Assembly: GCA_034696485.1 (NCBI GenBank)
Contig: JAQIWT010001418.1
Location: forward strand, 1 to 10,871
DNA from: Isohypsibius dastychi
Lineage: Eukaryota; Tardigrada; Eutardigrada; Parachela; Isohypsibiidae
Direction of reading: 5' to 3'
DNA length: 10,871 nt
Within the stretch, counting starts at the first letter, position 1. Every line of letters begins with the position of its first letter. Positions 1-7,740 of this stretch are shown here, piece by piece. The notes under the pieces are model-generated. The model did no database searches, was not told where the DNA came from, and saw nothing but the letters and a program-made list of their open reading frames with translations. Both the position numbers and the translations under genes were made by a program.

Positions 1-48
1 AGTCTCTTTTTTTTAAATATCTTTTACTGTGTAAAAATATCTTTTCGG

Positions 49-95
49 GTCAACGGAGCCACATTTTCACAGTGCGAAGTCAACGGAGCCACATT
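49..95 (+). repeat. Two direct copies of GTCAACGGAGCCACATT
   Basis: The identical 17-mer occupies 49-65 and 79-95, with starts 30 bp apart. Its first 11 bases recur exactly at 8039-8049, and a diverged copy (CAATGGAGCTACATT, 13 of 15 bases) lies at 6851-6865. This looks like fragments of a dispersed repeat family, although no element ends can be drawn. Confidence 0.7.
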
Positions 96-146
96 AGTCG
101 CCCACTCACCCACCCATTCGCCCACTTACTCGCCCACTCCCTAGGC

Positions 147-176
147 CACTTCCGGTCATGATTTCACTTCCGGTCA
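147..176 (+). repeat. Two direct copies of CACTTCCGGTCA
   Basis: Identical 12-mers occupy 147-158 and 165-176 with an 18-bp period. The core ACTTCCGG recurs five more times in the window (652, 4045, 7330, 7485, 9636), always in this orientation. It also matches the ETS-family core CCGGAAGT read on the other strand, but its spread through exons and introns argues against a simple promoter role. Confidence 0.7.
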
Positions 177-279
177 CAACTTTTTAATTTTTTTCAAAAA
201 AAAATTTTTTTTTTCGAATTTTTTTTTTCAACTGTTCCTGAGAAGGGGGGGGGGGCAGTATGCCAGGCCGCCTCAGCGT

Positions 280-295
280 GCCGCGCAAGCGCGGC
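280..295. repeat. GC-rich near-palindrome GCCGCGC-AA-GCGCGGC
   Basis: Two 7-bp arms that are exact reverse complements are separated by AA. This is a GC-rich island within A/T-rich intron sequence and lies 24 bp after an 11-base G run (245-255). It is probably repeat-derived; no function is assigned. Confidence 0.5.
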
Positions 296-597
296 CAAAG
301 CCGCTTTTTGCGAGGAATATTTCAAATCCAGTGGAAGTTAAAATTATATAACATGTTTTTTGAATGCAAAACAATTTTTTTAGAACAAATGCAAGTTAAA
401 ACTGCCTTTTAGTTTCGTCTTAAATTTATCGGTTGACATCCAGGACCACTGTTACAATTCATGATACAGATTTTTTTTTGATTTTTCGGAATTAATTCAT
501 AATTATTTTGTAAATTTTTTAATTTTTTTGGTCCTTTCCGCCACCCGGAACAAATTTCCCGCTTCTACTTCTCTGCTAGAATTTCATTCTTTTCCAG

Positions 598-3500
598 AAT
601 TCCTGCTTTTGGCCAAGCAAATCGGTGATCACTCACTGAATTTCCTCTCCAACTTCCGGTCCAACTCTTCCTCCCTCCAGCCAATCCTCATCCAAATCCA
701 ACACAACCTCGAAGTTCTCCAACAATTAGCCACAGTTCTCATTCCGAAAATCGAAGATGTCCGCGCCGATGAAGTGGCAAATCTAGTGGAGAAAGAGCTC
801 CACGATATGGACAAAGCCATCGAGGAAGCCGCTTTGAAGATCGAAGAGATGCTCGTCAATGCTCGAACCAGGGACTCGGGAATCAAATTGGAAGTCAACG
901 CAAAAATATTGGATTCATGCACGACGTTGATGGCAGCCATTCGGGTGCTGGTTAGGAAATCGAGAGCGCTGCAGCAGGAAGTGGTGGCTTCCGGAAAAGG
1001 ATTCGCGTCACCGAGAGAATTTTATCAGAAAAATCACCGGTGGACGGAAGGACTGATTTCTGCGGCGAAGACTGTTGGACTTGGTGCACATATTCTTCTG
1101 TGAGTGACACGAAGTTTAACCCGCATTATTGCTGACTTGACTGAAGCTTTCAATAATTTGAGCTTTCATTTTTCATGATTACGAAACAATGATCCGAATA
1201 AAATTCATTAAAATCATCAAATCTTCATTTGAATCTAATTTTGTCTTATTTATCTTTACATCACTTTTAAAAATTGAATTCCATCAGTAATAATATTAAT
1301 GTAAAAAAATTAGTAGAACTGTTATTTATTTAACTCAAGGTACCACGTTGCGACGCTTATTTTCACACTTTTGAATTTCTATCTTGTCTTGTAGAGAATT
1401 GAATGCTCTATTTTTTAAGTTCAAACAGATGAATGAAAGTCGGCTAGAACACCTACATGTTGATTAATACCTGATCATGATTTAAGTTAGTGAATTGATC
1501 GTACCAAAAATAATGGTCTGTCACGTACAGATGAGCAGAGCACGTTCTTATGCTATACCTGCCTTATCAAGAGATACCATCTGTACGTGCAGTACCAAAA
1601 ATATTGGACACGGCTGGCCCGGTGGTTCCCGATGCTCAACTTTGCACCTTGTTTTCTCAAAACAGACTTAATTTCATTCTGTTTTTTGTGTAATTTCGTG
1701 ATAAGCGCTGAAAATTCAGTTCAAATATCTCAGGGGTATAGAATTGAAAACTGTACATACTTGTTTTTTTGTTTCATGAATCACTAGAAAGTTTAGTTAC
1801 AAGAGCAGATTGAAGCAAGCCAATTAGAGGTTGGTTTGTTCCGAGCTACGCGACTAATTATCCAATCAACCCAAATTTAGTGGAAGGGACAAGTATGTAC
1901 AGTTTTTGATTTTGTTTACGTTGCATATTTTGTAATTGTAGATCGATTTTTTCTGAATTCGTTGCAGCCTGTCAAAGATAAACTCGTAGATACGTGATAT
2001 CTTTAAGAATAAACGCCTTCAAATTATTTCAGAAATATTTTCTGGTAGCCCAAACATTTGCACGTAGGATAATACGGCCAAGAGTCAAATTGCGGCCACA
2101 GCTAATGAATGCTAACTCTTGCGCCAAAACAGGCGTTCAACGTGGTACCTCCAGTTAATCTACGTCAAATCGAAATTGTATGAAAATTAAACAAACTGCT
2201 TTAAATCAATAATTCTCAATGAAACTTTGGAACAATTTTGAATAGTGATTTAATAACAAGTTAATAAATTAACGATTGCAATAATTTATTGATTTAGCTA
2301 ACATAATTTTTAATAGTTAAGTTTGATGTTGAACTTCACTTTCGTACCGTCGAAGATATTCGAAGTCATTTTTCATTCTTGAATCCCCCAGTCAGCTTTT
2401 ATTAACGTTTAATTTGAGAACGATTTTTTTGACAACAGCATTTTAGTTTCCGGTTCATTTTTATTTTTCTTTATTTTTTGAATTTTATTTTTCTTTGAAA
2501 GTCGAATTTCCTGGTTTTGTCGCTTTATTTTCAAATTTTGTTTCGGTGATTTATTTTTCACGTTGTCCTTTACCAGGGAGGCCGCCGATAAAGTCGTAAC
2601 CGGCAAAGGCAAGTTCGAGGAACTGGTTGTTGCCTCTCAGGAGATCTCTGCAGGGACGGTGCAGTTGGTCGTCTCTTCCAAAGTCAAAGCTGATAAGAAC
2701 AGCCAGACGTTGGCTGAATTGGCCAAAGCTAGCAAATCTGTGACTGAAGCAACCGGAAATGTTGTTGCCTCTGCCAAAGACTGTGCGCAGTTGGTCGAAG
2801 AAAAAGGTATGTAATAATTTCCAATTATTAATCGAAATACCTTGTGGAGATAAGAACCGGTTTGAATGATTGGGGAATATATGTGAATGTCAAATTTGTT
2901 TTGTTTTGTAGCGGATTTGGACTTCTCCAACCTGAGCTTGCACAAAATCAAGAAAATCGAAATGGAGTCTCAAGTGAGTCATTGCGGTCGACAGAAGTTG
3001 GGAATTTTTTGGTGGATTAATTAATATAAAACAGAGGCGACGTGTCATGAAATGCGGCCGTCCAGAACCGTTTTTTGGTTTGAAGAATTATTTTCAGAGA
3101 TTCCCGTGAGCGAACTCTATTCCTCCTTTTTGCAATTCTGGCTAAGTTTCTTTTTTTTTACTGTTGTTCAGTGTTTTTCCTGTCGAATTCTGACGGATTT
3201 TTTCAGATTAAAAAAACTCCAGATTTTTTTTAACCTAAAGTTCTTTTGGAATTTTGCAAATTACCAGTAGTCACATTTCCGAATTGACTCTTTATTACTT
3301 TTGTGCTCCGTGCATATTGCTCCCAAAACTGCGGATTTCTCTTCACCGAATTTAGATTTTATTGTATTCCTAAATTATTTGAATGGTTTTTTTCGGTGAT
3401 GTAATTTCACATTCTTTGAAGTTCCTTCGAAGAAAGCAGTTGGAAGTGTTGGGAAAAGTCGCAAATATATTTTGCTCTTCTGAAAAAGGATTGAAATTGT

Positions 3501-3903
3501 GCCGTTTTGTCGTTCACTCAACGTTCCGTTCATGGTGTTATTATCTAAACGTTAAAATCTTAACCGTGGAATTCGGCAAAATTAAAACCAAATCCGAAAA
3601 TGTTTGTTCTAGTTTATGTTGTTTAAATGAATGTTTTGGAACTTGTTGCGTTGCAGTACATTGGACAGAGGATTCGTCAAAACACCACTTTTCTACCAAA
3701 ATGTCTTATTCACCTTTGGTACTACTAAATTTTCCTCAACTCATGATGACGTGCTTTTCCAGGTTCGTCTTTTGGAGCTGGAATCCCTTCTAACCAAAGA
3801 GCGAGAAAAGCTGAGTTCCATCCGTCGTCAGCATTATTCAATGGCCGGAACGAGCGAAGGCTGGGATGAAGAGGTATCCAAGTCAACATCTAGAACCTCC
3901 TAA
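598..3903 (+). CDS. HIP1R: HIP1/HIP1R-family endocytic adaptor, C-terminal I/LWEQ (THATCH) region; partial, 5' part outside window
   Basis: Joined exons are 598-1099, 2577-2806, 2912-2973 and 3763-3903, giving 310 codons plus a partial first codon and a TAA stop. Introns are GT-AG (donors GTGAGT, GTATGT, GTGAGT; acceptors ending TTTACCAG, TTTTGTAG, TTTTCCAG), and the frame is continuous across all three. HIP1/HIP1R (yeast Sla2) link clathrin-coated pits and PIP2 membranes to F-actin. The visible part is the I/LWEQ actin-binding module: a block with EVNAKILDSCTTLM, the W block RWTEGLISAAK (W at visible residue 148), the E block KFEELVVASQEIS (about 179-191) and the C-terminal helix with MESQVRLLELE that mediates dimerisation in the family. 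The protein ends soon after a conserved QHYxxAG segment, close to the usual family end. The ANTH and coiled-coil parts must lie to the left. The splice GAAGAG|GTATCC near 3870 is a possible but weak alternative donor. HIP1 and HIP1R cannot be separated from this fragment; most invertebrates have one copy. Confidence 0.94.
1501..1603. repeat. Inverted repeat framed by a 12-bp direct repeat
   Basis: CACGTACAGATG at 1522-1533 is exactly complementary to CATCTGTACGTG at 1578-1589, leaving a 44-nt loop. Just outside, GTACCAAAAATA occurs in direct orientation at 1501-1512 and 1592-1603. The layout could be a small nested insertion or an internal part of the surrounding element. It would form a hairpin in the intron RNA. 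Confidence 0.6.
1747..1906. repeat. Perfect 18-bp inverted repeat spanning 160 bp
   Basis: AAAACTGTACATACTTGT at 1747-1764 is the exact reverse complement of 1889-1906, with 124 bp between the arms. It lies inside the TTAA-flanked element. It could be a subterminal structure of that element or a second, smaller foldback element. No clear target-site duplication is seen around it. Confidence 0.65.
2974..3762 (+). other. HIP1R intron between visible exons 3 and 4
   Basis: This is a 789-nt intron with a GTGAGT donor and a TGCTTTTCCAG acceptor (AG at 3761-3762). It is T-rich throughout. Open frames inside it (3052-3270, 3383-3793) give phenylalanine- and cysteine-rich translations typical of T-rich non-coding DNA. 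I see no snoRNA boxes or repeats worth calling. Confidence 0.85.
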
Positions 3904-4505
3904 CACCTAACCCTCCCCGAAACCACTTCCGCTTTTGCGTTCCCCGAAGCATCATCCCAAATAATCAACATTTGACCGCCGACCGGAAATGGATCTTCAT
4001 TCCCGTCTAACTGCATGTCTCTGGCGATTTCTGAGTTCTGACTGACTTCCGGCTGACAAGTGATATGGCATGACGCAGTTTTCGTACCCCTTGACGATAT
4101 TCTGGCTTTAAAGTTGACCTTCAACACACTTTCAAGTTTTATCCCTCTTATCATGTGGACTGGTTCTGCGACTGTGTTTTTATGGTTTTCGTGGTGTTTT
4201 GAATTGCAACCCGAAATTGCATCCGCATTGGTTCTTTTGTGTTTACTTTTACGGTTATACTTTGTTTTTAATAAGGGTTCTCGTTCTGTTCTTGAATTAG
4301 GATATTTTGAATCTGGATTTGCCAGTTCGCAAGGTTATCCGTTTGTTCGAACCGGATGATCAATGAACCACCGCTTCGCTCGTTGATGTTTCAGTCGCTC
4401 CGCTCGTGCCTAGCGGAACGGTTCCGCCTCGACGATACCGATGCTCGCTTCCGTTATTCTATGATTGAACTGGGATTTGCATTTGATTCACCTTTTGGTT
4501 TTGTT

Positions 4506-4540
4506 CATAGTGATTCTGAAAGTCTTTCAGTATCACTATG
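4506..4540. repeat. 35-bp near-perfect palindrome (17-bp arms)
   Basis: CATAGTGATTCTGAAAG (4506-4522) is complementary to CTTTCAGTATCACTATG (4524-4540) except for one T-T position, with a single central base. If transcribed as part of the HIP1R 3' UTR it would fold into a tight hairpin. No repeat ends or target-site duplication are evident. Confidence 0.7.
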
Positions 4541-5228
4541 TTTTGTTTCATGAGCCATCCAAAACTGTTCTAGGTTTGCTAATTTTGTATTCAATTTTTC
4601 CTAGTATGTGCGGCGGTTACCACTGACGTGAAATCTGCGTGAGCTAAAATGTAGTATGCCACATGTGTATTTTCCCAATAATTTACGATTGTTGATGTGG
4701 GATTTCCCTACCAACGCCCCGAACTGACAACACACCGAGAATTAGATTAGAAACAAGGCGCGGACTCGTCAGCAAACAATCATCCGTAAATCAAGTCATC
4801 ATCCTCGATGCAATTAGCTCGGTAATTTTGAAGAGGATGAAAACAGAAATCGCGAACATCCTGATGAGTCTGTTGAATCCGACTGGGGAATCACCCTTGA
4901 TACATCTTTTGCATTGAACGGCCCATATATCCGGCTGTTTCGGTGTCCTTCCCACGATCTTACATAGAGCTTAAAATAATTATAATCTTTTAAGTTGTGA
5001 GACACTCGCAAATGCAGCTGCCAGAGAGCTCATGCATCAAGAAGAGTGTGACCTCTCAAAGGTCGCCATCTTGTTTTACGATTTGGCTTTCATTTCTTGT
5101 TCCTCGATCGTCATTCCCTGAGATGGTGTTTCTCGCCACTGGGAATATCGTTTCTAGTGGGGGGTTTTAACAATGACCATGTGCTGGAATCAAACCACGC
5201 AGCATTTCTGCCATGGTTATGGTGGATG

Positions 5229-5272
5229 TGGGTTTGTCCCCTATAGCGAAATGGCAATAGGGCCAAAACCCA
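5229..5272. repeat. Imperfect hairpin, 16-bp arms around a 12-nt loop
   Basis: The arms are 5229-5244 (TGGGTTTGTCCCCTAT) and 5257-5272 (ATAGGGCCAAAACCCA). Thirteen of 16 positions pair, with the three mismatches grouped as an internal loop. It lies about 150 bp upstream of the promoter-like cluster. It may be an upstream transcribed structure or chance. Confidence 0.4.
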
Positions 5273-5422
5273 GGCGTGAATTCTACGTAACACGGTTTTT
5301 CTTGTCTATCCTCCTACAGAATGGTAAATCTGTCTGTCTAGACCAGCGCGGTTTGCTTTGGTTCTCCTGCGGGAACCTGCCTAACGAAACGTTTTTCCAT
5401 TCTTTGAGAAAGCAGCTAGAAA

Positions 5423-5562
5423 TGACGTCAGTCTGACATTGATTACGATTGGTCGTTCTGGGAGGTCATATCTGATTGGCTGGAAGAAATGACGTAGCGG
5501 TGTCCACTCTGTGGGCTGGAGTGAGGGATCGATATGGGGGGCGTGGTGGGCTGGGTGAGTCA
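5423..5562 (+). promoter_or_regulatory. Promoter-like cluster upstream of the MED15-like gene
   Basis: Within 140 bp there is a full CRE, TGACGTCA (5423-5430); two inverted CCAAT boxes, ATTGG at 5448-5452 and 5475-5479; a second CRE-like TGACGTAG (5490-5497); a GGGGGCGTGG KLF/Sp-like box (about 5536-5546); and TGAGTCA (5556-5562). The local sequence is more GC-rich than its surroundings. CRE plus CCAAT plus GC box is a common housekeeping promoter layout. The downstream gene on the plus strand is the MED15-like gene. The GGTGAGT at 5554-5560 could instead be the donor of a 5' UTR intron. The start of transcription cannot be placed. Confidence 0.5.
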
Positions 5563-5972
5563 CTGTGCAGAGCGGCGAGTGGAAAACCCCAATTTGAGCG
5601 CCTACGAGATAGTTACGTACACAAGTGCGGATCGCAGCACCTGGCTGGTCATTCGTACTGTTTCGCTCAAACTTGAAATTTTACGCTGAATTTGAAGATT
5701 TAACGAAATCCAAGTATATTCTGCATTTGTTGATGGCTGTTATTTTTTGAATTTGATTGCAAATTGCATGCGTGGTTGCTATACTGATTTGGAAAAGTTG
5801 AAAGTGTGCAGTTTGGAGAAGAAGTGTTTGGAGGAAAGAAGAGGTTCGGAAGGTTGGAATTTATGGAAATACGACAACGGAGGATTATATGGAGAAATAT
5901 CTTCTCCACCGACAGCTGGACTTGAGACGCGGAGGTCACCATCTGAAAATCCCTTTAACTGATGAGAATATT
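5563..5972 (+). other. Leader region upstream of the MED15-like start, with possible N-terminal extension from 5889
   Basis: The MED15-like frame stays open upstream of the chosen start back to a TGA at 5799-5801. An in-frame ATG at 5889 would add 28 residues (MEKYLLHRQLDLRRGGHHLK and 8 more). It has T at -3, whereas the ATG at 5973 has A at -3 and aligns with the usual MED15 start. A short out-of-frame ATG frame begins at 5863. The leader could hold a 5' UTR intron, but no strong acceptor is visible. Confidence 0.45.
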
Positions 5973-7740
5973 ATGTCAAACTGGGATAGCAAGAAAGACC
6001 GAGAAAATGTTATCAGAGAATTGTAGGTGTCTAAGTTTGTATCTTATTCTTTGCTGTCAATTTAGTTTGGTGGTTATTGATTTCGGAATAATTTTTGGAG
6101 AGTTTCATTTTTGATTTAATTTTGTTTTCGCCTTGGATTTGTAATTTTGAATGTAACCTGTCGTTCGAGGGTTACATGGAATTTGCGCATTGTTTTCTTA
6201 TTTTCGTAGAAATGGTTTCTTCTTTAAAAAATTTCAACATTGTCACTGAAACTAAAATTTGTTTCTTCGGCTTACGTTTTCTACAATGAATGGTGGTTTT
6301 TGTAGTTTGATAGGTGAAGACAATATGATGATAAAACATTGGTTAGAAAGACCGAATAAGGTCAATCGCTTTTTATGCCTAAAAAGCACATGAACAAAAA
6401 AACTTTTATAAGTATCAAAGTGATAACAATTTTGAAAAACGATAATGAACAGTTGTAATTGTAAGAGATGTTAATTGATGTACAGGGATGATAACAAATT
6501 TCTTTTATTGATGGTGTATTCTGTTTATTGAAATTTGCGGATCTGAATGTGGGTTATCGTTGGAACTTTGAAATCCATATTTGATTTTGCAGGGAAGAAA
6601 TATTTCGCACTCACGGAAATCCACTTCGCAAAGGGAGCTCGGAGATTGAGAGCCAGTTGTTCGAGAAAGCCCGGAATGAAGTACGATCCTCCGTTTTTTT
6701 TTATTTGGCTGAACAATTGCTGACCATCTTCCTTTTTTATTAGAATGAATATCATGCACTTGCCCAGCGACTCTTGCGACATTTAAAAGATCTGGCCAGT
6801 AAGTAGACCGATGGATTTCAATTGATTATCCACTTGACAAACTGACGTCGCAATGGAGCTACATTGGGATTTTTCAAGCATTAAAAACTGGAGATTAGCC
6901 ATTGAAAATTCTGTAAAAAAAAAACTTTTGTGGAAATTAAGATTGAATAAAAATAAGAAATTCAGAAATATTTAGATTCAAAATGAATAAAAAAAAATTT
7001 AAAAAAAATAATATCAATGCTGTATTGGAATTATTATGATTGGTGATATCTTCATAATTTGAACTTGAGCTGAACTGGTGGATATATGCGAATCAATGTT
7101 TATATTTCAAATGTATTACACTTCCAGACTTCTCGAGAATTTTTCACTTCTGATTTCCGCGAAGCAAGAGTCTCCTTGTTTTCTTAATTGGAAATTAGTT
7201 ACAAGTTCACGGTTTTTTCTTATCTGGATCATTACAGATCTGAAACTTTCCACAGAGAAACGCCAGATCCACAGCGAGCATCAGCTCTCCGGAGTGCCAG
7301 CCACTTCCGCCCACACTGTGCTCCATCCCACTTCCGGTTGGCGAGATTCTGCCCCAGCAGTATTTTCTTCCAAAGAAGTGTTCCATGCCGACTCGACCGC
7401 CGAGCCTACCGCCGGAAACCAGTCGGGAACCCAGCTCACATCAACAGCAACTACTGCCGAAGACCTCGTCTTCGATACCGTTCGACTTCCGGCTCCCAAT
7501 AAACGCACCTTCCTCACTCCCGTTAATGCGCGCTTTCTGGCTCGTCGTCCGGGTTCGTTGACCCTGCGGGATGAGCAACCGGAACTGCTGACGCAGCTTT
7601 TGCACGGAGAGCCGAGTTCGACCGGAAATAACGAGGAACTCAGTGCGGAGACCTTTGAGGCGTCCTTCAAGTTTCTCGTTCCCCGAAATTCTGTGATCAA
7701 ACAGATTACTGTTCTTCTCAAGCAGATGCGACGTGAATGA
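5973..7740 (+). CDS. MED15: MED15-like Mediator tail subunit with N-terminal KIX domain; unusually short
   Basis: Joined exons are 5973-6022, 6593-6680, 6744-6798 and 7238-7740 (231 aa, TGA stop). All introns are GT-AG (donors GTAGGT, GTACGA, GTAAGT) and the frame runs through. Residues 3-65 match the KIX three-helix domain of MED15: start NWDSKKDRENVIRELEEIF, then GNPLRKGSSEIESQLFEKA, then NEYHALAQRLLRHLKDL. In MED15 this domain binds activators and co-regulators in the nucleus, within the Mediator tail. The remaining about 165 residues are Ser/Thr/Pro/Ala-rich, then basic and leucine-containing, with no glutamine-rich stretch and no recognisable MED15 C-terminal domain. Known animal MED15 proteins are several hundred residues long, so this is either a compact form, a lineage-specific KIX protein, or an incomplete model. 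The related CBP/p300 KIX fits less well. The ATG at 5973 was chosen because it aligns with the family start; 5889 would give 259 aa. Confidence 0.72.
6023..6592 (+). other. MED15-like intron 1
   Basis: This is a 570-nt phase 2 intron (TT|G) with donor GTAGGT and acceptor TTTTGCAG. It is T-rich in its first half and A-rich later. An open frame at 6095-6289 is T-rich with no recognisable product. No repeats or RNA genes are seen. Confidence 0.85.
6799..7237 (+). other. MED15-like intron 3, containing a diverged copy of the dispersed motif
   Basis: This is a 439-nt phase 1 intron with donor GTAAGT and acceptor ATTACAG. It holds GACGTC followed by CAATGGAGCTACATTG (6851-6866). The latter is itself a near-palindrome around AGCT and is related to the repeat at 49-95. 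The rest is A/T tracts (6916-7010). Confidence 0.8.

Larger units (their letters stand above)
1..597 (+). other. Intron upstream of the first visible HIP1R exon
   Basis: No coding exon is recognised here. The stretch ends in a pyrimidine-rich acceptor (TTCTTTTCCAG, AG at 596-597). The following exon begins with the last two bases of a codon, so an upstream exon of the same gene must lie outside the window. It contains two copies of a 17-bp repeat (49-95), a run of CGCCCACT-like units (about 108-140), two copies of CACTTCCGGTCA (147-176), long A and T tracts (181-229), an 11-base G run (245-255) and a GC-rich near-palindrome (280-295). Confidence 0.7.
1330..2158. mobile_element. Non-autonomous TTAA-flanked element with terminal inverted repeats (piggyBac-like MITE candidate)
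   Basis: TTAA at 1330-1333 and 2155-2158 flank an 821-bp segment (1334-2154). The left end reads CTCAAGGTACCACGTTG. The right end on the opposite strand reads CTGGAGGTACCACGTTG, so 15 of 17 bases match, and a perfect 13-bp core AGGTACCACGTTG lies at 1338-1350 and 2138-2150. Similarity continues inward as ACGCTTATTTT against ACGCCTGTTTT. TTAA target duplications are the hallmark of piggyBac-superfamily insertions, where the terminal repeat begins right after TTAA. No transposase frame is present, so it would be a MITE-type derivative. The ends do not begin with the classical CCYT, so the superfamily call is inference. Two internal inverted repeats lie inside (1501-1603 and 1747-1906). Confidence 0.6.
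1100..2576 (+). other. HIP1R intron between visible exons 1 and 2
   Basis: This is a 1477-nt phase 2 intron (codon CT|G). It has a strong GTGAGT donor at 1100 and a T-rich tract ending in ACCAG at 2572-2576. More than half of it is taken up by the TTAA-flanked inverted-repeat element at 1334-2154. I see no coding exon in it; short open frames such as 1587-1787 have no recognisable product. Confidence 0.9.
3904..5422 (+). other. HIP1R 3' region and intergenic flank
   Basis: No exon is recognised. The first several hundred bases probably include the HIP1R 3' UTR, but I find no AATAAA or ATTAAA to mark its end. Open frames here (4060-4359, 4356-4553, minus 3900-4154) have no recognisable product. 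Contents: a 35-bp near-palindrome at 4506-4540; an everted TGACCT/AGGTC pair at 5049-5064 beside CGCCATCTTG (5064-5073), which reads CAAGATGGCG (YY1-like) on the other strand; and a hairpin at 5229-5272. Confidence 0.6.

Noticed and set aside
528-597. Extension of the first HIP1R exon to an upstream TTG at 528
   Set aside because: A pyrimidine-rich acceptor ending at 597 precedes the point where family similarity begins; the upstream 23 codons are T-rich intron sequence.
3006-3013. Sm-site-like AATTTTTTGG run in HIP1R intron 3
   Set aside because: No snRNA-like stem-loops flank it and T-rich runs are common in this intron.
3383-3793. 136-codon open frame in HIP1R intron 3
   Set aside because: Its frame differs from the last HIP1R exon, the translation is Cys/Phe/Ser-rich as in T-rich non-coding DNA, and it crosses the acceptor at 3762.
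3900-4154. Minus-strand 84-codon frame next to the HIP1R stop
   Set aside because: No recognisable product, no splice or promoter context, and it lies in the probable HIP1R 3' UTR.
4861-4894. Hammerhead-ribozyme-like CTGATGAGTC...GAC
   Set aside because: The CUGAUGA core and a short GUC/GAC pairing are present, but the required GAAA after stem II is replaced by TGGGGAA, and no matching stem I/III with a cleavage site could be drawn.
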